The position numbers and the translations under genes are program-made. 64,000 nucleotides of DNA from Rugamonas violacea (GTDB lineage: Bacteria; Pseudomonadota; Gammaproteobacteria; Burkholderiales; Burkholderiaceae_D), in assembly GCF_016461825.1 (NCBI RefSeq), contig NZ_JAEMNU010000037.1, forward strand, positions 189,349 to 253,348. Direction: 5' to 3'. Below are positions 44,064 through 52,445 of the stretch, piece after piece. The notes under the pieces are model-generated. The model was not told the origin of the DNA and did no database searches. It saw nothing but the letters and a program-made list of their open reading frames with translations. The first letter of the stretch is position 1. Every line of letters starts with the position of its first letter.

Positions 44064-46409
44064 CTAGAACAGCTCGTTCTTGACGGCGTCCTTGGCCTTT
44101 TCCTCGGCCGGCGTGCCGTGGCTGCCGCCTTCGAGGCTGTGCACGCCGCTGCCGGGCGGATTCTCGGCGTAGTAGTAATCGTCGCCGACCAGCACCAAGC
44201 CGTCGGGCACGACGCGCTCCTCGATCGGGATGTTCTTCAGCGCCTTCTGCATGTAGCTGATCCAGATCGGCAGGGCCAGGCCGCCGCCGGTCTCGCGGTT
44301 GCCCAGGTTCTTCGGCTGGTCGTAGCCGATCCAGGCGATGCCCACCAGCTTGCTCTGGTAGCCGGCGAACCAGGCGTCGATCGAATCGTTGGTGGTGCCG
44401 GTCTTGCCCGAGATGTCGGGCCGCTTGAGCACCAGCGCCTTGGTCGCCGTGCCGAAGCGCACCACGTCCTTCAACATCGAATCCATCAGGTAGGCGTTGC
44501 GCTCGTCGATGACGCGGTTTTTCTCGTCGCCGGCCTGGTCGGGCGCGGCCTGCGACAGGATCTTGCCGTCGGCGTCGGTGACCTTGGCGATCAGGTAGGG
44601 GTTGACCTTGTAGCCGCCGTTGGCGAACACGGCGTAGGCGCCGGCCATCTGCAGCGGCGTGACGTTGCCGGCGCCCAGCGCCAGGGTCAGGTAGGGCGGG
44701 TTCTTCTCGGCGTCGAAGCCGAAGCGGGTGGCGTATTCCTGGCCGTACTTGGCGCCGATCTTGTGCAGGATGCGGATCGAGATCATGTTCTTCGACTTGG
44801 TCAGGCCGCGCCGCATGCTCATCGGCCCCTCGTACTTGTTGTCGTAGTTCTTCGGCTCCCAGGCCTGGCCGCCGGTCTGCCCGGCGTCGAAGGAGATCGG
44901 CGCGTCGTTGATGATGGTGGCCGGCGACAGGCCGCGCTCCAGCGAGGCCGAGTAGATGAAGGGCTTGAACGAGGAACCCGGCTGGCGCCAGGCCTGGGTC
45001 ACGTGGTTGAACTTGCTGCGGTTGTAGTCGAAGCCGCCGACCATGGCGCGGATGGCGCCGTCGGTGGTGCTGGCGGCGACGAAGGCCGATTCGATCTCCG
45101 GCATCTGGGTGACCAGCCAGTCCTTGCCCTCCTGCATGACGCGGATCACCGCGCCGCGGCGGATGCGCTTGTTCGGCGCCGCCTTGTCGGACAGCCAGGA
45201 GCGGCCCATCTCCAGCCCGGCGCCGCTGATGGCGATCTCCTCGCCCGAGGCGGTGACGGCGCTGATCTTCTGCGGCGTCGCCTGCAGCACCATGGCGGCG
45301 ACGATGTCGTCGCTGTCCGGGTGGTCGGCCAGCTCGGTCTCGATGGCGTCGTCGGCGTCCTCCTTGCGCTGCGGGATGTCGATGTAGGCCTCCGGGCCGC
45401 GATAGGCGTGGCGCTTCTCGTAGTCCATCACGCCACGGCGCAGCGCCAGGTAGGCGGCGTCCTGGTCGGCCTTGGTGATGGTGGTGAAGACGTTCAGGCC
45501 GCGGGTGTAGGTGTCCTCCTTGAACTGCTCGTAGACCAGCTGGCGCGCCATCTCGGCGACGTACTCGGCGTGCACGCCGAACTCGCTGCTGTCGGTCTTG
45601 ACCTTGAGCTGCTCGGCGCGGGCCTCCTCGAACTGCTTGTCGCTGATGTAGCCGAGCTGCTGCATGCGCAGCAGGATGTATTGCTGGCGGGTGCGGGCGC
45701 GCTTCGGATTGACCACCGGGTTGTAGGCCGACGGCGCCTTCGGCAGGCCGGCCAGCATGGCCGCCTCGGCGACGCTGATGTCCTTCAGGTTCTTGCCGAA
45801 ATAGATCTGCGCGGCCGACGAGAAACCATAGGCGCGCTGGCCCAGGTAGATCTGGTTCATGTAGACCTCGAGGATCTGGTCCTTGCTCAGCTTCTGCTCG
45901 ATCTTCCAGGCCAGCAGCACCTCGTAGGCCTTGCGCTTGAGCGTTTGCTCGCTGGACAGGAAGAAGTTGCGCGCCACCTGTTGGGTGATGGTCGAGGCGC
46001 CCTGCTTGGCGCCGCCGGTGGCGTTGTGCAGGGTGGCGCGCAGGATGCCCAGGTAGTCGACGCCGCCGTGCTCGTAGAAGCGGTCGTCCTCGATGGCCAG
46101 CACGGCCTTCTTCATCACGTCGGGGATGTCCTTGATGCGCACCAGGTTGCGGCGTTCCTCGCCGAACTCGCCGATCAGCACGTTGTCGGCCGAGAAGATG
46201 CGCAGCGGCATCTTCGGCCGGTAGTCGGTCAAGGTGTCGAGGTCGGGCAGGTTGGGGTAGGCCAGGGCCAGGCCGAACACCACCAGCAGCACGCCGACCA
46301 GGGCCAGGCCGAGCATCGACAGCATGGCCATCAGCAGGAAGCGTTTGGGTTTGGCGCCGGGCTGGGCGCCCTGCGGGGGGACGGGGGCTTGTGGAGGGGT
46401 GCTGGTCAT
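44064..46409 (-). CDS. mrcA: Class A penicillin-binding protein 1A
   Basis: A 781-residue bifunctional murein synthase. In order: short Pro-rich cytoplasmic tail, membrane segment at about 26-50, glycosyltransferase domain (EDDRFYEHGGVD, KQGASTITQQVARN), an OB-like insert, and the transpeptidase domain with SSFK (active serine), SKN-type KSKNM and KTGTTND. All motifs are intact. The ATG at 46409 is used; a TTG 12 bases upstream is possible. Divergent from pilM, the usual order in betaproteobacteria. Confidence 0.95.
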   Translation of the reverse strand: MTSTPPQAPVPPQGAQPGAKPKRFLLMAMLSMLGLALVGVLLVVFGLALAYPNLPDLDTLTDYRPKMPLRIFSADNVLIGEFGEERRNLVRIKDIPDVMKKAVLAIEDDRFYEHGGVDYLGILRATLHNATGGAKQGASTITQQVARNFFLSSEQTLKRKAYEVLLAWKIEQKLSKDQILEVYMNQIYLGQRAYGFSSAAQIYFGKNLKDISVAEAAMLAGLPKAPSAYNPVVNPKRARTRQQYILLRMQQLGYISDKQFEEARAEQLKVKTDSSEFGVHAEYVAEMARQLVYEQFKEDTYTRGLNVFTTITKADQDAAYLALRRGVMDYEKRHAYRGPEAYIDIPQRKEDADDAIETELADHPDSDDIVAAMVLQATPQKISAVTASGEEIAISGAGLEMGRSWLSDKAAPNKRIRRGAVIRVMQEGKDWLVTQMPEIESAFVAASTTDGAIRAMVGGFDYNRSKFNHVTQAWRQPGSSFKPFIYSASLERGLSPATIINDAPISFDAGQTGGQAWEPKNYDNKYEGPMSMRRGLTKSKNMISIRILHKIGAKYGQEYATRFGFDAEKNPPYLTLALGAGNVTPLQMAGAYAVFANGGYKVNPYLIAKVTDADGKILSQAAPDQAGDEKNRVIDERNAYLMDSMLKDVVRFGTATKALVLKRPDISGKTGTTNDSIDAWFAGYQSKLVGIAWIGYDQPKNLGNRETGGGLALPIWISYMQKALKNIPIEERVVPDGLVLVGDDYYYAENPPGSGVHSLEGGSHGTPAEEKAKDAVKNELF

Positions 46410-46952
46410 TTGGTTGGGCAATCTTTCACTGGCGTGAACGTTATCGTTATCCGATTCATTATAAGCGAGCCTATGGGGCGGCGGCGCGCAGCGCCGGACG
46501 GCATGGGAATTTCCCTGCTAGCAATAAAACAACGCCCTTGTCGAAGCGGCCACCCCGCCGCCGGCCGGCGCCGCCAGAGTGTGGCGAAACGCGCACACAC
46601 GCTCAATCGTGCGCAATAGAAATACCTTTACACTCTTATTGCTTGGATTTAATGTAGTGTCTCAAGTAACGCGGGGGAAAGCCCCCGGACGCGCTTGCAA
46701 TGTTGCCGCGCAGGCCAGCACGGCGCCGCCGCGTTGGCGCCGATTGGCACCGATTGCCGCCACGGTTGCTGCGCGGTTCGTTCACAGTCCGGTCTCGGTT
46801 TGGTCTCAGTTTGGTCTCAGATACGTTTTAGATACGCGTTTTCCACGCAGTTTTTCTAACGGGTCCTCCATGCACAGAGTGCGAATGCCTATCCGGCGGC
46901 TTGGCCAGGTCGCTGCCGACGCGGCGCCGTTACGGTGCCGCGGGGCGTGCGC
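46410..46952. other. Intergenic region between mrcA and pilM
   Basis: A 543-bp divergent promoter region without a supported gene. It contains AT-rich sequence at 46615-46665 with a weak promoter reading towards pilM (TTTACA at 46627, 17 bases, TAATGT at 46650), three 11-bp repeats at 46791-46823, and a short direct repeat of CGATTG near 46741-46755. Open frames in it are short and lack ribosome sites. Confidence 0.6.
46791..46823 (+). repeat. Three tandem 11-bp repeats upstream of pilM
   Basis: GGTCTCGGTTT, GGTCTCAGTTT and GGTCTCAGATA follow each other directly, about 130 bases before pilM. A period of 11 places the repeats on nearly the same face of the helix, as for cooperative regulator binding. 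Confidence 0.7.
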
Positions 46953-48029
46953 ATGATGCTCGACCTGAAGGCCTTGTTTGGCCAGGGCAACGCGCCATTG
47001 ATCGGCATCGACATCAGCACCTCCTGCGTGCGCCTGGTCGAGCTGGCGCAGAGCGGCAAGGAGGCGCTGCGGCTGGAACGCTACGCCGTCGAACTGCTGC
47101 CGCGCGGCGCCGTGGTCGACGGCAACATCGAGAACATGGACCAGGTGGTCGACGCCGTGCGCCGGCTGTGGAAAAAGAGCGGCAGCCGGGCCCGGCTGGT
47201 GGCGCTGGGCATGCCGCCGGCCTCGGTCATCACCAAGAAGATCATTTTGCCGGCCGGCATGTCGGAGGACCAGTTGGAGGTGCAGGTCGAGTCCGAGGCC
47301 AGCCAGTACATCCCCTTCGCGCTCGACGAGGTCAGCCTGGACTTCGACGTCATCGGCCCGGCCGCCAGCTCGCCCGAGGACATCGAGGTGATGCTGGCCG
47401 CCTCGCGCCGCGAGAAGGTCGAGGACCGCGTCGCCATCGCCGAGGCCTCCGGCTTGAAGGCCAGCGTGATGGACATCGAGTCCTACGCCGCGCGCGCCGC
47501 GCTGGCCCGCGTCGCCGACCAGGTGAAGGGCGGCGCCGGCCAGGTGCTGGCGCTGTTCCAGATCGGCGCCCAGGTCACCCACATCTCGATCCTGCTCGAC
47601 GGCGCCACCATCTACGAGCGCGAGCAGGCCTTCGGCGGCAACAACCTGACGCAGGACATCGTGCGCGCCTACGGCATGGCCTTCGACGAGGCCGAGGCGC
47701 GCAAGAAGTCGGGCGACTTGCCGGACAACTACACCGCCGAGCTGCTGCAGCCCTTCCTCGAGAGCGCCGCGCTGGAGGTGACGCGGGCGATCCAGTTCTT
47801 CTTCACCTCGACGCCCTACACCAAGGTCGACCAGCTGTTCCTGGCCGGCGGCTGCGCGCTGATCCCCGGCCTGGCCGAGTTGATCGCCGGCCGCAGCAAG
47901 ATCGCCGCCAGCGTGGTGGCGCCGTTCGCCGGCATGGAGCTGGGGCCGGCGGTGCGCGAGCACCAGTTGCGCGGCGAGGCGGCGGCGTATCTGGTGGCCT
48001 GCGGCCTGGCGCTGCGGAGGTTCGGCTGA
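46953..48029 (+). CDS. pilM: Type IV pilus inner-membrane platform protein PilM
   Basis: A 358-residue actin-like cytoplasmic protein that binds the PilN N-terminus. Nucleotide-binding motifs of the FtsA/MreB superfamily are visible: IGIDISTSCVRLVEL at the start and the C-terminal GGCALIPGLAEL. ATG 46953 and 46956 are both possible. It begins the pilMNOPQ set and overlaps pilN by one base. Confidence 0.95.
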   Translation: MMLDLKALFGQGNAPLIGIDISTSCVRLVELAQSGKEALRLERYAVELLPRGAVVDGNIENMDQVVDAVRRLWKKSGSRARLVALGMPPASVITKKIILPAGMSEDQLEVQVESEASQYIPFALDEVSLDFDVIGPAASSPEDIEVMLAASRREKVEDRVAIAEASGLKASVMDIESYAARAALARVADQVKGGAGQVLALFQIGAQVTHISILLDGATIYEREQAFGGNNLTQDIVRAYGMAFDEAEARKKSGDLPDNYTAELLQPFLESAALEVTRAIQFFFTSTPYTKVDQLFLAGGCALIPGLAELIAGRSKIAASVVAPFAGMELGPAVREHQLRGEAAAYLVACGLALRRFG

Positions 48030-48688
48030 TGATCAAAATCAACCTGCTGCCGCACCGCGAGGAGCGGCGCAAGCAAAAGAAGGCCGCCTTCTTCGCCCTG
48101 CTGGCCCTGGGCGCCATCGCCGGCGCCGCCGTGGTGCTGCTGGTGGGCGGTTACAACGCGCGCCGCATGTCGATCCAGAACGAGCGCAACCAGGTCATCA
48201 AGAGCGCCATCGTGGTGCTCGACAAGAAGATCGCCGAGATCGCCACGCTGAAGCAGGAGATCGAGGCGCTGAAGGCGCGCCAGCAGGCCGTCGAGGATTT
48301 GCAGGGCGACCGCAACCAGCCGGTGTATCTGATGGACGAGTTGGTCAAGCAGACCCCGGCCGGGGTCTACCTGAAGGCCTTCAAGCAGGAGGGCCAGAAG
48401 ATCGGCGTCGGCGGTTACGCCCAGTCGCAGGAGCGGGTCTCCGAGCTGCTGCGCAACCTGGCCGGCGCCTCGCCGTGGCTGGAGCGGCCCGACCTGGTCG
48501 AGGTGCGCTCGACCGGCCTGGGGCAGGGCAAGAGCGCCAAGAAGGTGGTCGAGTTCAACCTGACGGTGAACATCAAGCGGCCGCGCGACAAGGACAAGCC
48601 GGAGAAATCCGCCAAGCCAGAGCAACCCGGGGCGGCCGGCAAGGCCGTGCCGTCCCCAGCGCCCGGCCTGCCGCCGGCCGCGTCCTGA
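48029..48688 (+). CDS. pilN: Type IV pilus assembly protein PilN
   Basis: A 219-residue bitopic protein. The PilM-binding motif INLLPHRE is at residues 4-11, a membrane segment at about 20-42, then a coiled coil (residues 50-95) and a ferredoxin-like fold. The C-terminal 30 residues form a Lys/Pro-rich tail not seen in short PilN proteins. pilO follows 14 bp after the stop. Confidence 0.94.
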   Translation: MIKINLLPHREERRKQKKAAFFALLALGAIAGAAVVLLVGGYNARRMSIQNERNQVIKSAIVVLDKKIAEIATLKQEIEALKARQQAVEDLQGDRNQPVYLMDELVKQTPAGVYLKAFKQEGQKIGVGGYAQSQERVSELLRNLAGASPWLERPDLVEVRSTGLGQGKSAKKVVEFNLTVNIKRPRDKDKPEKSAKPEQPGAAGKAVPSPAPGLPPAAS

Positions 48689-48702
48689 GCACGGGAGCCG
48701 AG

Positions 48703-49368
48703 ATGGCCGACCTGAAAGTCCTGGGCACAGCGCTGGCGCAACAGTTTCGCGGCCTGGGCGAACGCCATCCCGGCCAGTGGCCGCTGGCGCCGCGCCTGCT
48801 GTGCGGCATCGGCGTGATGGCGGCGGTGATCGCGCTGGGATATTTCGCCTATTGGAGCGGCCAGTTCGAGGAGCAGGAGGCGGCCGCCCAGGCCGAGCTC
48901 AAGCTGCGCGACGAGTACACCTTCAAAACCAACCAGGCGGTCAACCTGGAGGCGCTGCGCTTGCAAAAATTGCAGGTCGACCAGTACGTCGAGCGGCTGC
49001 AGAAGCAGTTGCCGAGCAAGGCCGAGATGGCCGCGTTGCTGTCCGACATCAACCAGGCCGGGTTGGGGCGCGGCCTGCAGTTCGAGTTGTTCAAGCCGGG
49101 CCAGGTGGTGGTGCGCGACTACTACGCCGAGTTGCCGATCGACATCAAAGTCAGCGGCAGCTATCACGACATCGGCGCCTTCGCCGGCGACATGGCCAAC
49201 CTGCCGCGCATCGTCACGCTCAACAATATGAGCCTGAGCACCGGCAAGGACGGTGTGCTGACCCTGGACGCCGTCGCCAAGACCTTCCGCTACCTCGATC
49301 CGGAGGAGGTCAGCGCCCAGCGCAAGGCCCTGGCCGACAAGAAAAAGGCGGAGAAGAAAAAATCATGA
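48703..49368 (+). CDS. pilO: Type IV pilus assembly protein PilO
   Basis: A 221-residue partner of PilN, with a short cytoplasmic start, membrane segment at about 33-52, coiled coil (about 60-105) and the conserved core FELFKPGQVVVRDYYAELPI typical of PilO. GGGAG precedes ATG 48703. Its TGA overlaps the pilP ATG by four bases. Confidence 0.94.
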   Translation: MADLKVLGTALAQQFRGLGERHPGQWPLAPRLLCGIGVMAAVIALGYFAYWSGQFEEQEAAAQAELKLRDEYTFKTNQAVNLEALRLQKLQVDQYVERLQKQLPSKAEMAALLSDINQAGLGRGLQFELFKPGQVVVRDYYAELPIDIKVSGSYHDIGAFAGDMANLPRIVTLNNMSLSTGKDGVLTLDAVAKTFRYLDPEEVSAQRKALADKKKAEKKKS

Positions 49369-50021
49369 CACCGCTCACGCCGCGCCGTTCCCGCGCCATC
49401 GCCGCGTCCGCCGAGCGTGCCGGCATGCGCCGGGCCACGCCAGGCCGCGCCGGTCCGGGCCGGGCAGTGCCGGGCCGGACCGTGCCGGGCCGCGCCGTCC
49501 TGGGGCTGGCCGCCGCGCTGCTGGCGCTGGCCGGCTGCAGCGACAGCGACGTGCAGGAGGTGCGCCAGTGGATGAAACAGGTCGACAGCCAGGCCCAGGT
49601 GCACGTCGCGCCGCTGAGCGCGCCGAAGACCTTCATCCCCTTTGCCTATGCCTCGAGCGAGGCGGTCGACCCGTTCAACCCGAACAAGCTGTTGACCGAG
49701 CTGGCCAAGTCGGCCAACCGGGGCGGCGGCATCAAACCGGACACCGAGCGGCGCAAGGAGTTGCTGGAGAGCTATCCGCTCGACACCGTCAAGATGGTCG
49801 GCACCATCGAAAAGGGCGGCGTGATCTACGCGCTGCTGCAGGTCGACCGCGCCTTGCACCAGGTGCGCAGCGGCCAGCACGTGGGCCAGAACTTCGGCCT
49901 GGTCAGCGGCGTCTCCGAGGGCGCCGTGACCATCAAGGAAATCGTACAGGATGCGACCGGCGACTGGGTCGAACGCATATCCCGGCTGGAGTTGCAGGAG
50001 AGTAAGGAGGGCGGAAAATGA
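49365..50021 (+). CDS. pilP: Type IV pilus lipoprotein PilP with repeat-expanded start
   Basis: A 218-residue protein linking PilNO to the PilQ secretin. The lipobox LALAGC puts the lipidated Cys at residue 58, far from the start. Residues 23-47 consist of five five-residue units R-[AT]-x-[PL]-G encoded by 15-bp repeats, so the signal is preceded by an unusual basic extension. In-frame GTG codons at residues 35 and 40 would yield a standard lipoprotein signal and may be the real start. The C-terminal beta domain (YPLDTVKMVGTIEKGGVIYAL) is normal. Coupled to pilO and pilQ by four-base overlaps. Confidence 0.92.
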   Translation: MTPLTPRRSRAIAASAERAGMRRATPGRAGPGRAVPGRTVPGRAVLGLAAALLALAGCSDSDVQEVRQWMKQVDSQAQVHVAPLSAPKTFIPFAYASSEAVDPFNPNKLLTELAKSANRGGGIKPDTERRKELLESYPLDTVKMVGTIEKGGVIYALLQVDRALHQVRSGQHVGQNFGLVSGVSEGAVTIKEIVQDATGDWVERISRLELQESKEGGK

Positions 50022-52408
50022 ACAAGGCACTGAGGATCGCACGGCGCCGGTCGGCGCCGGCGTCGACGTGGCCGGCCGCACTCCGCGCCGGCCTGAGCCT
50101 GCCGCTGCTGGTCGCGCTGGGCTGGCTGGCGATGAACGGCCCGGCCCAAGCCCAGCCCCCCGGCGCAAACCCGGGCACCGGCGCGGCCGCCAGCGCGGCG
50201 GGCAACGCCATCGAGACGATCAGCGCCAACCAGCAGGGCTCGAACGTGATCGTCAAGATCACGCTGAAGGAGGCGCCGTTGCGGCTGCCGATCGGCTTCG
50301 CCATCACCAATCCGCCGCGCATCGCGCTCGACTTCGGCGCCACCGTCAACGCCACCGGCAAGAACACCCTGGATCTGGCGCTGGGCGAACTGCGCAGCGT
50401 CAACGTGGTGCAGGCCGGCGAACGCTCGCGCCTGGTGTTCAACCTCAAGCGCAGCCTGAACTACGCCACGGCGATCGACGGCCGCGCCGTCATCCTGACC
50501 ATCGACGGCTCGGGCGGCCTGGCCCAGGCGGTCGACGCCAGCGGCATGCCGGTGGTGCCCAAGCCGCTGGCCGCCGCCGCCGCTGCGGCCCCGCTCCCCG
50601 TCTCGGCCCCGGCATCGAGCCAGGCATCGGCCCAGGCATCGGCCCAGGCAGCGGTCAACGCGGTCAGCAATGTGGCGGCCAATGGGGCCAATGGGGCCAA
50701 TGCGCCAAATGCGCCGGCGCCGGCGCGGCAGTTGCTGCGGGATATGGATTTCCGCCGTGGCAGCAACGGCGAGGGCCGCATCGTGGTCGACCTGCCCAAC
50801 AGCCAGGTGGCGGTCGACGTGCGCCAGGTGGCCGCCGGCGTGGTGGTCGACTTCCTCAAGACGGGCTTGCCGGAAACGCTGCGGCGGCGCCTCGACGTGC
50901 GCGATTTCGGCACGCCGGTGAGCCAGATCACCACCGTGCCGCAGGGCGACAACACGCGCATGACGGTCGAGGCCAAGGGTCTGTGGGAGCAGAGCGTCTA
51001 CCAGAGCGACACCCAACTCGTGATCGACATCAAGCCGATCAAGGAAGACCCCAACAAGCTGACCCAGGGCACCCAGGGTTATCGCGGCGAGAAACTGTCG
51101 TTCAACTTCCAGAACGTCGAAGTGCGCGCCGCGTTGCAGGCCATCGCCGACATCTCCGGCCTGAACATCATCACCAGCGACAGCGTGGCCGGCAACCTGA
51201 CCCTGCGGCTGAAGGAGGTGCCGTGGGACCAGGCGCTCGACGTGGTGCTGCAGGCCAAGGGCCTGGACATGCGCAAGAACGGCTCGGTGTTGTGGATCGC
51301 CCCCAAGGAGGAGCTGCTGACCAAGGAGAAGCTGGAGCTTGAGCAGCGCGCCCAGATCGCCGACCTGGAGCCGCTCAAGTCGGAGATCTTCCAGCTCAAT
51401 TACCAGAAAGCCGACGCCTTCAAGACCGTCTTCGGCCTCGAGGGCGGCGGCGCCGATTCCAAGAACCGCGTGCTGTCCAAGCGCGGCAGCGCCATCATCG
51501 AGCCGCGCACCAACCAGCTGTTCGTCACCGACATCGCGGCGAAGATCGAGGACATCCGCAAGCTGATCGCCAAGACCGACATCGCCTCCAAGCAGGTGCT
51601 GATCGAGGCCCGCATCGTCGAGGCGAGCGACTCGTTCACGCGCAACCTGGGCGCCAAGCTGGGCTTCGCCGACCTGCGCACCATCCGCGGCGGCGACAGC
51701 GGCTATCAGTTGGGCAACGGCAACACCCGCATCGGCATCGGCGGCAACCTGACCGGCGTCGGCGAGACGACGGGCCAGATCAAGCCGACCGACGCCAGCT
51801 ACAACAACACCCAGTTCGTCAACCTGCCGGCCGCGCCGATCAACGGCGCCGCCGCCGGCAGCCTGGCGATCAGCCTGTTCTCCTCGGTGGCCAACCGCTT
51901 CCTCAACCTGGAGTTGTCGGCGCTGGAGGCCGACGGCACCGGCAAGATCATCTCCAGCCCCCGGGTGATCACGGCCGACAAGGCGATCGCCCTGATCGAG
52001 CAGGGCATCGAGCTGCCCTACCAGGTGGCCACCAGCAGCGGCGCCACCTCGATCGTGTTCCGCAAGGCCAACTTGCGGCTGGAGGTGACGCCGCAGATCA
52101 CGCCGGACGGCAACGTCGTGCTTGACGTCGACGTCAACAAGGACAGCGTCGGCCAGGAAACCCGCGCCGGCTTTGCCATCGACACCAAGCACGTCAAGAC
52201 CCAGGTGATGGTCGAGAACGGCGGCACGGTGGTGCTTGGCGGCATCTATCAACAGATCGAGCGCAACTCCGTCAGCAAGGTGCCGCTGCTGGGCGACGTG
52301 CCGGTGCTGGGTTATTTGTTCAGGAACAACAGTAGAACCAACGACAAGACCGAACTTCTGGTGTTTATTACACCGAAGATAGTCGCCGAGCGCCTCTCCA
52401 CCCGATAA
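50018..52408 (+). CDS. pilQ: Type IV pilus secretin PilQ
   Basis: A 796-residue outer-membrane secretin through which the pilus exits. Signal peptide to about residue 46 (AQAQ), two AMIN domains that bind peptidoglycan (about 60-155 and 235-330), STN/N0 (KLSFNFQNVEVRAALQAIADISG), N1 domains and the secretin core with VENGGTVVLGGIY and VPLLGDVPVLGYLFR. The region between the AMIN domains is Ala/Asn-rich low complexity. Start overlaps pilP. Confidence 0.96.
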   Translation: MNKALRIARRRSAPASTWPAALRAGLSLPLLVALGWLAMNGPAQAQPPGANPGTGAAASAAGNAIETISANQQGSNVIVKITLKEAPLRLPIGFAITNPPRIALDFGATVNATGKNTLDLALGELRSVNVVQAGERSRLVFNLKRSLNYATAIDGRAVILTIDGSGGLAQAVDASGMPVVPKPLAAAAAAAPLPVSAPASSQASAQASAQAAVNAVSNVAANGANGANAPNAPAPARQLLRDMDFRRGSNGEGRIVVDLPNSQVAVDVRQVAAGVVVDFLKTGLPETLRRRLDVRDFGTPVSQITTVPQGDNTRMTVEAKGLWEQSVYQSDTQLVIDIKPIKEDPNKLTQGTQGYRGEKLSFNFQNVEVRAALQAIADISGLNIITSDSVAGNLTLRLKEVPWDQALDVVLQAKGLDMRKNGSVLWIAPKEELLTKEKLELEQRAQIADLEPLKSEIFQLNYQKADAFKTVFGLEGGGADSKNRVLSKRGSAIIEPRTNQLFVTDIAAKIEDIRKLIAKTDIASKQVLIEARIVEASDSFTRNLGAKLGFADLRTIRGGDSGYQLGNGNTRIGIGGNLTGVGETTGQIKPTDASYNNTQFVNLPAAPINGAAAGSLAISLFSSVANRFLNLELSALEADGTGKIISSPRVITADKAIALIEQGIELPYQVATSSGATSIVFRKANLRLEVTPQITPDGNVVLDVDVNKDSVGQETRAGFAIDTKHVKTQVMVENGGTVVLGGIYQQIERNSVSKVPLLGDVPVLGYLFRNNSRTNDKTELLVFITPKIVAERLSTR

Positions 52409-52445
52409 AATGCAAACAGTTCCGTGGGAACGATAGGGTAATCCG

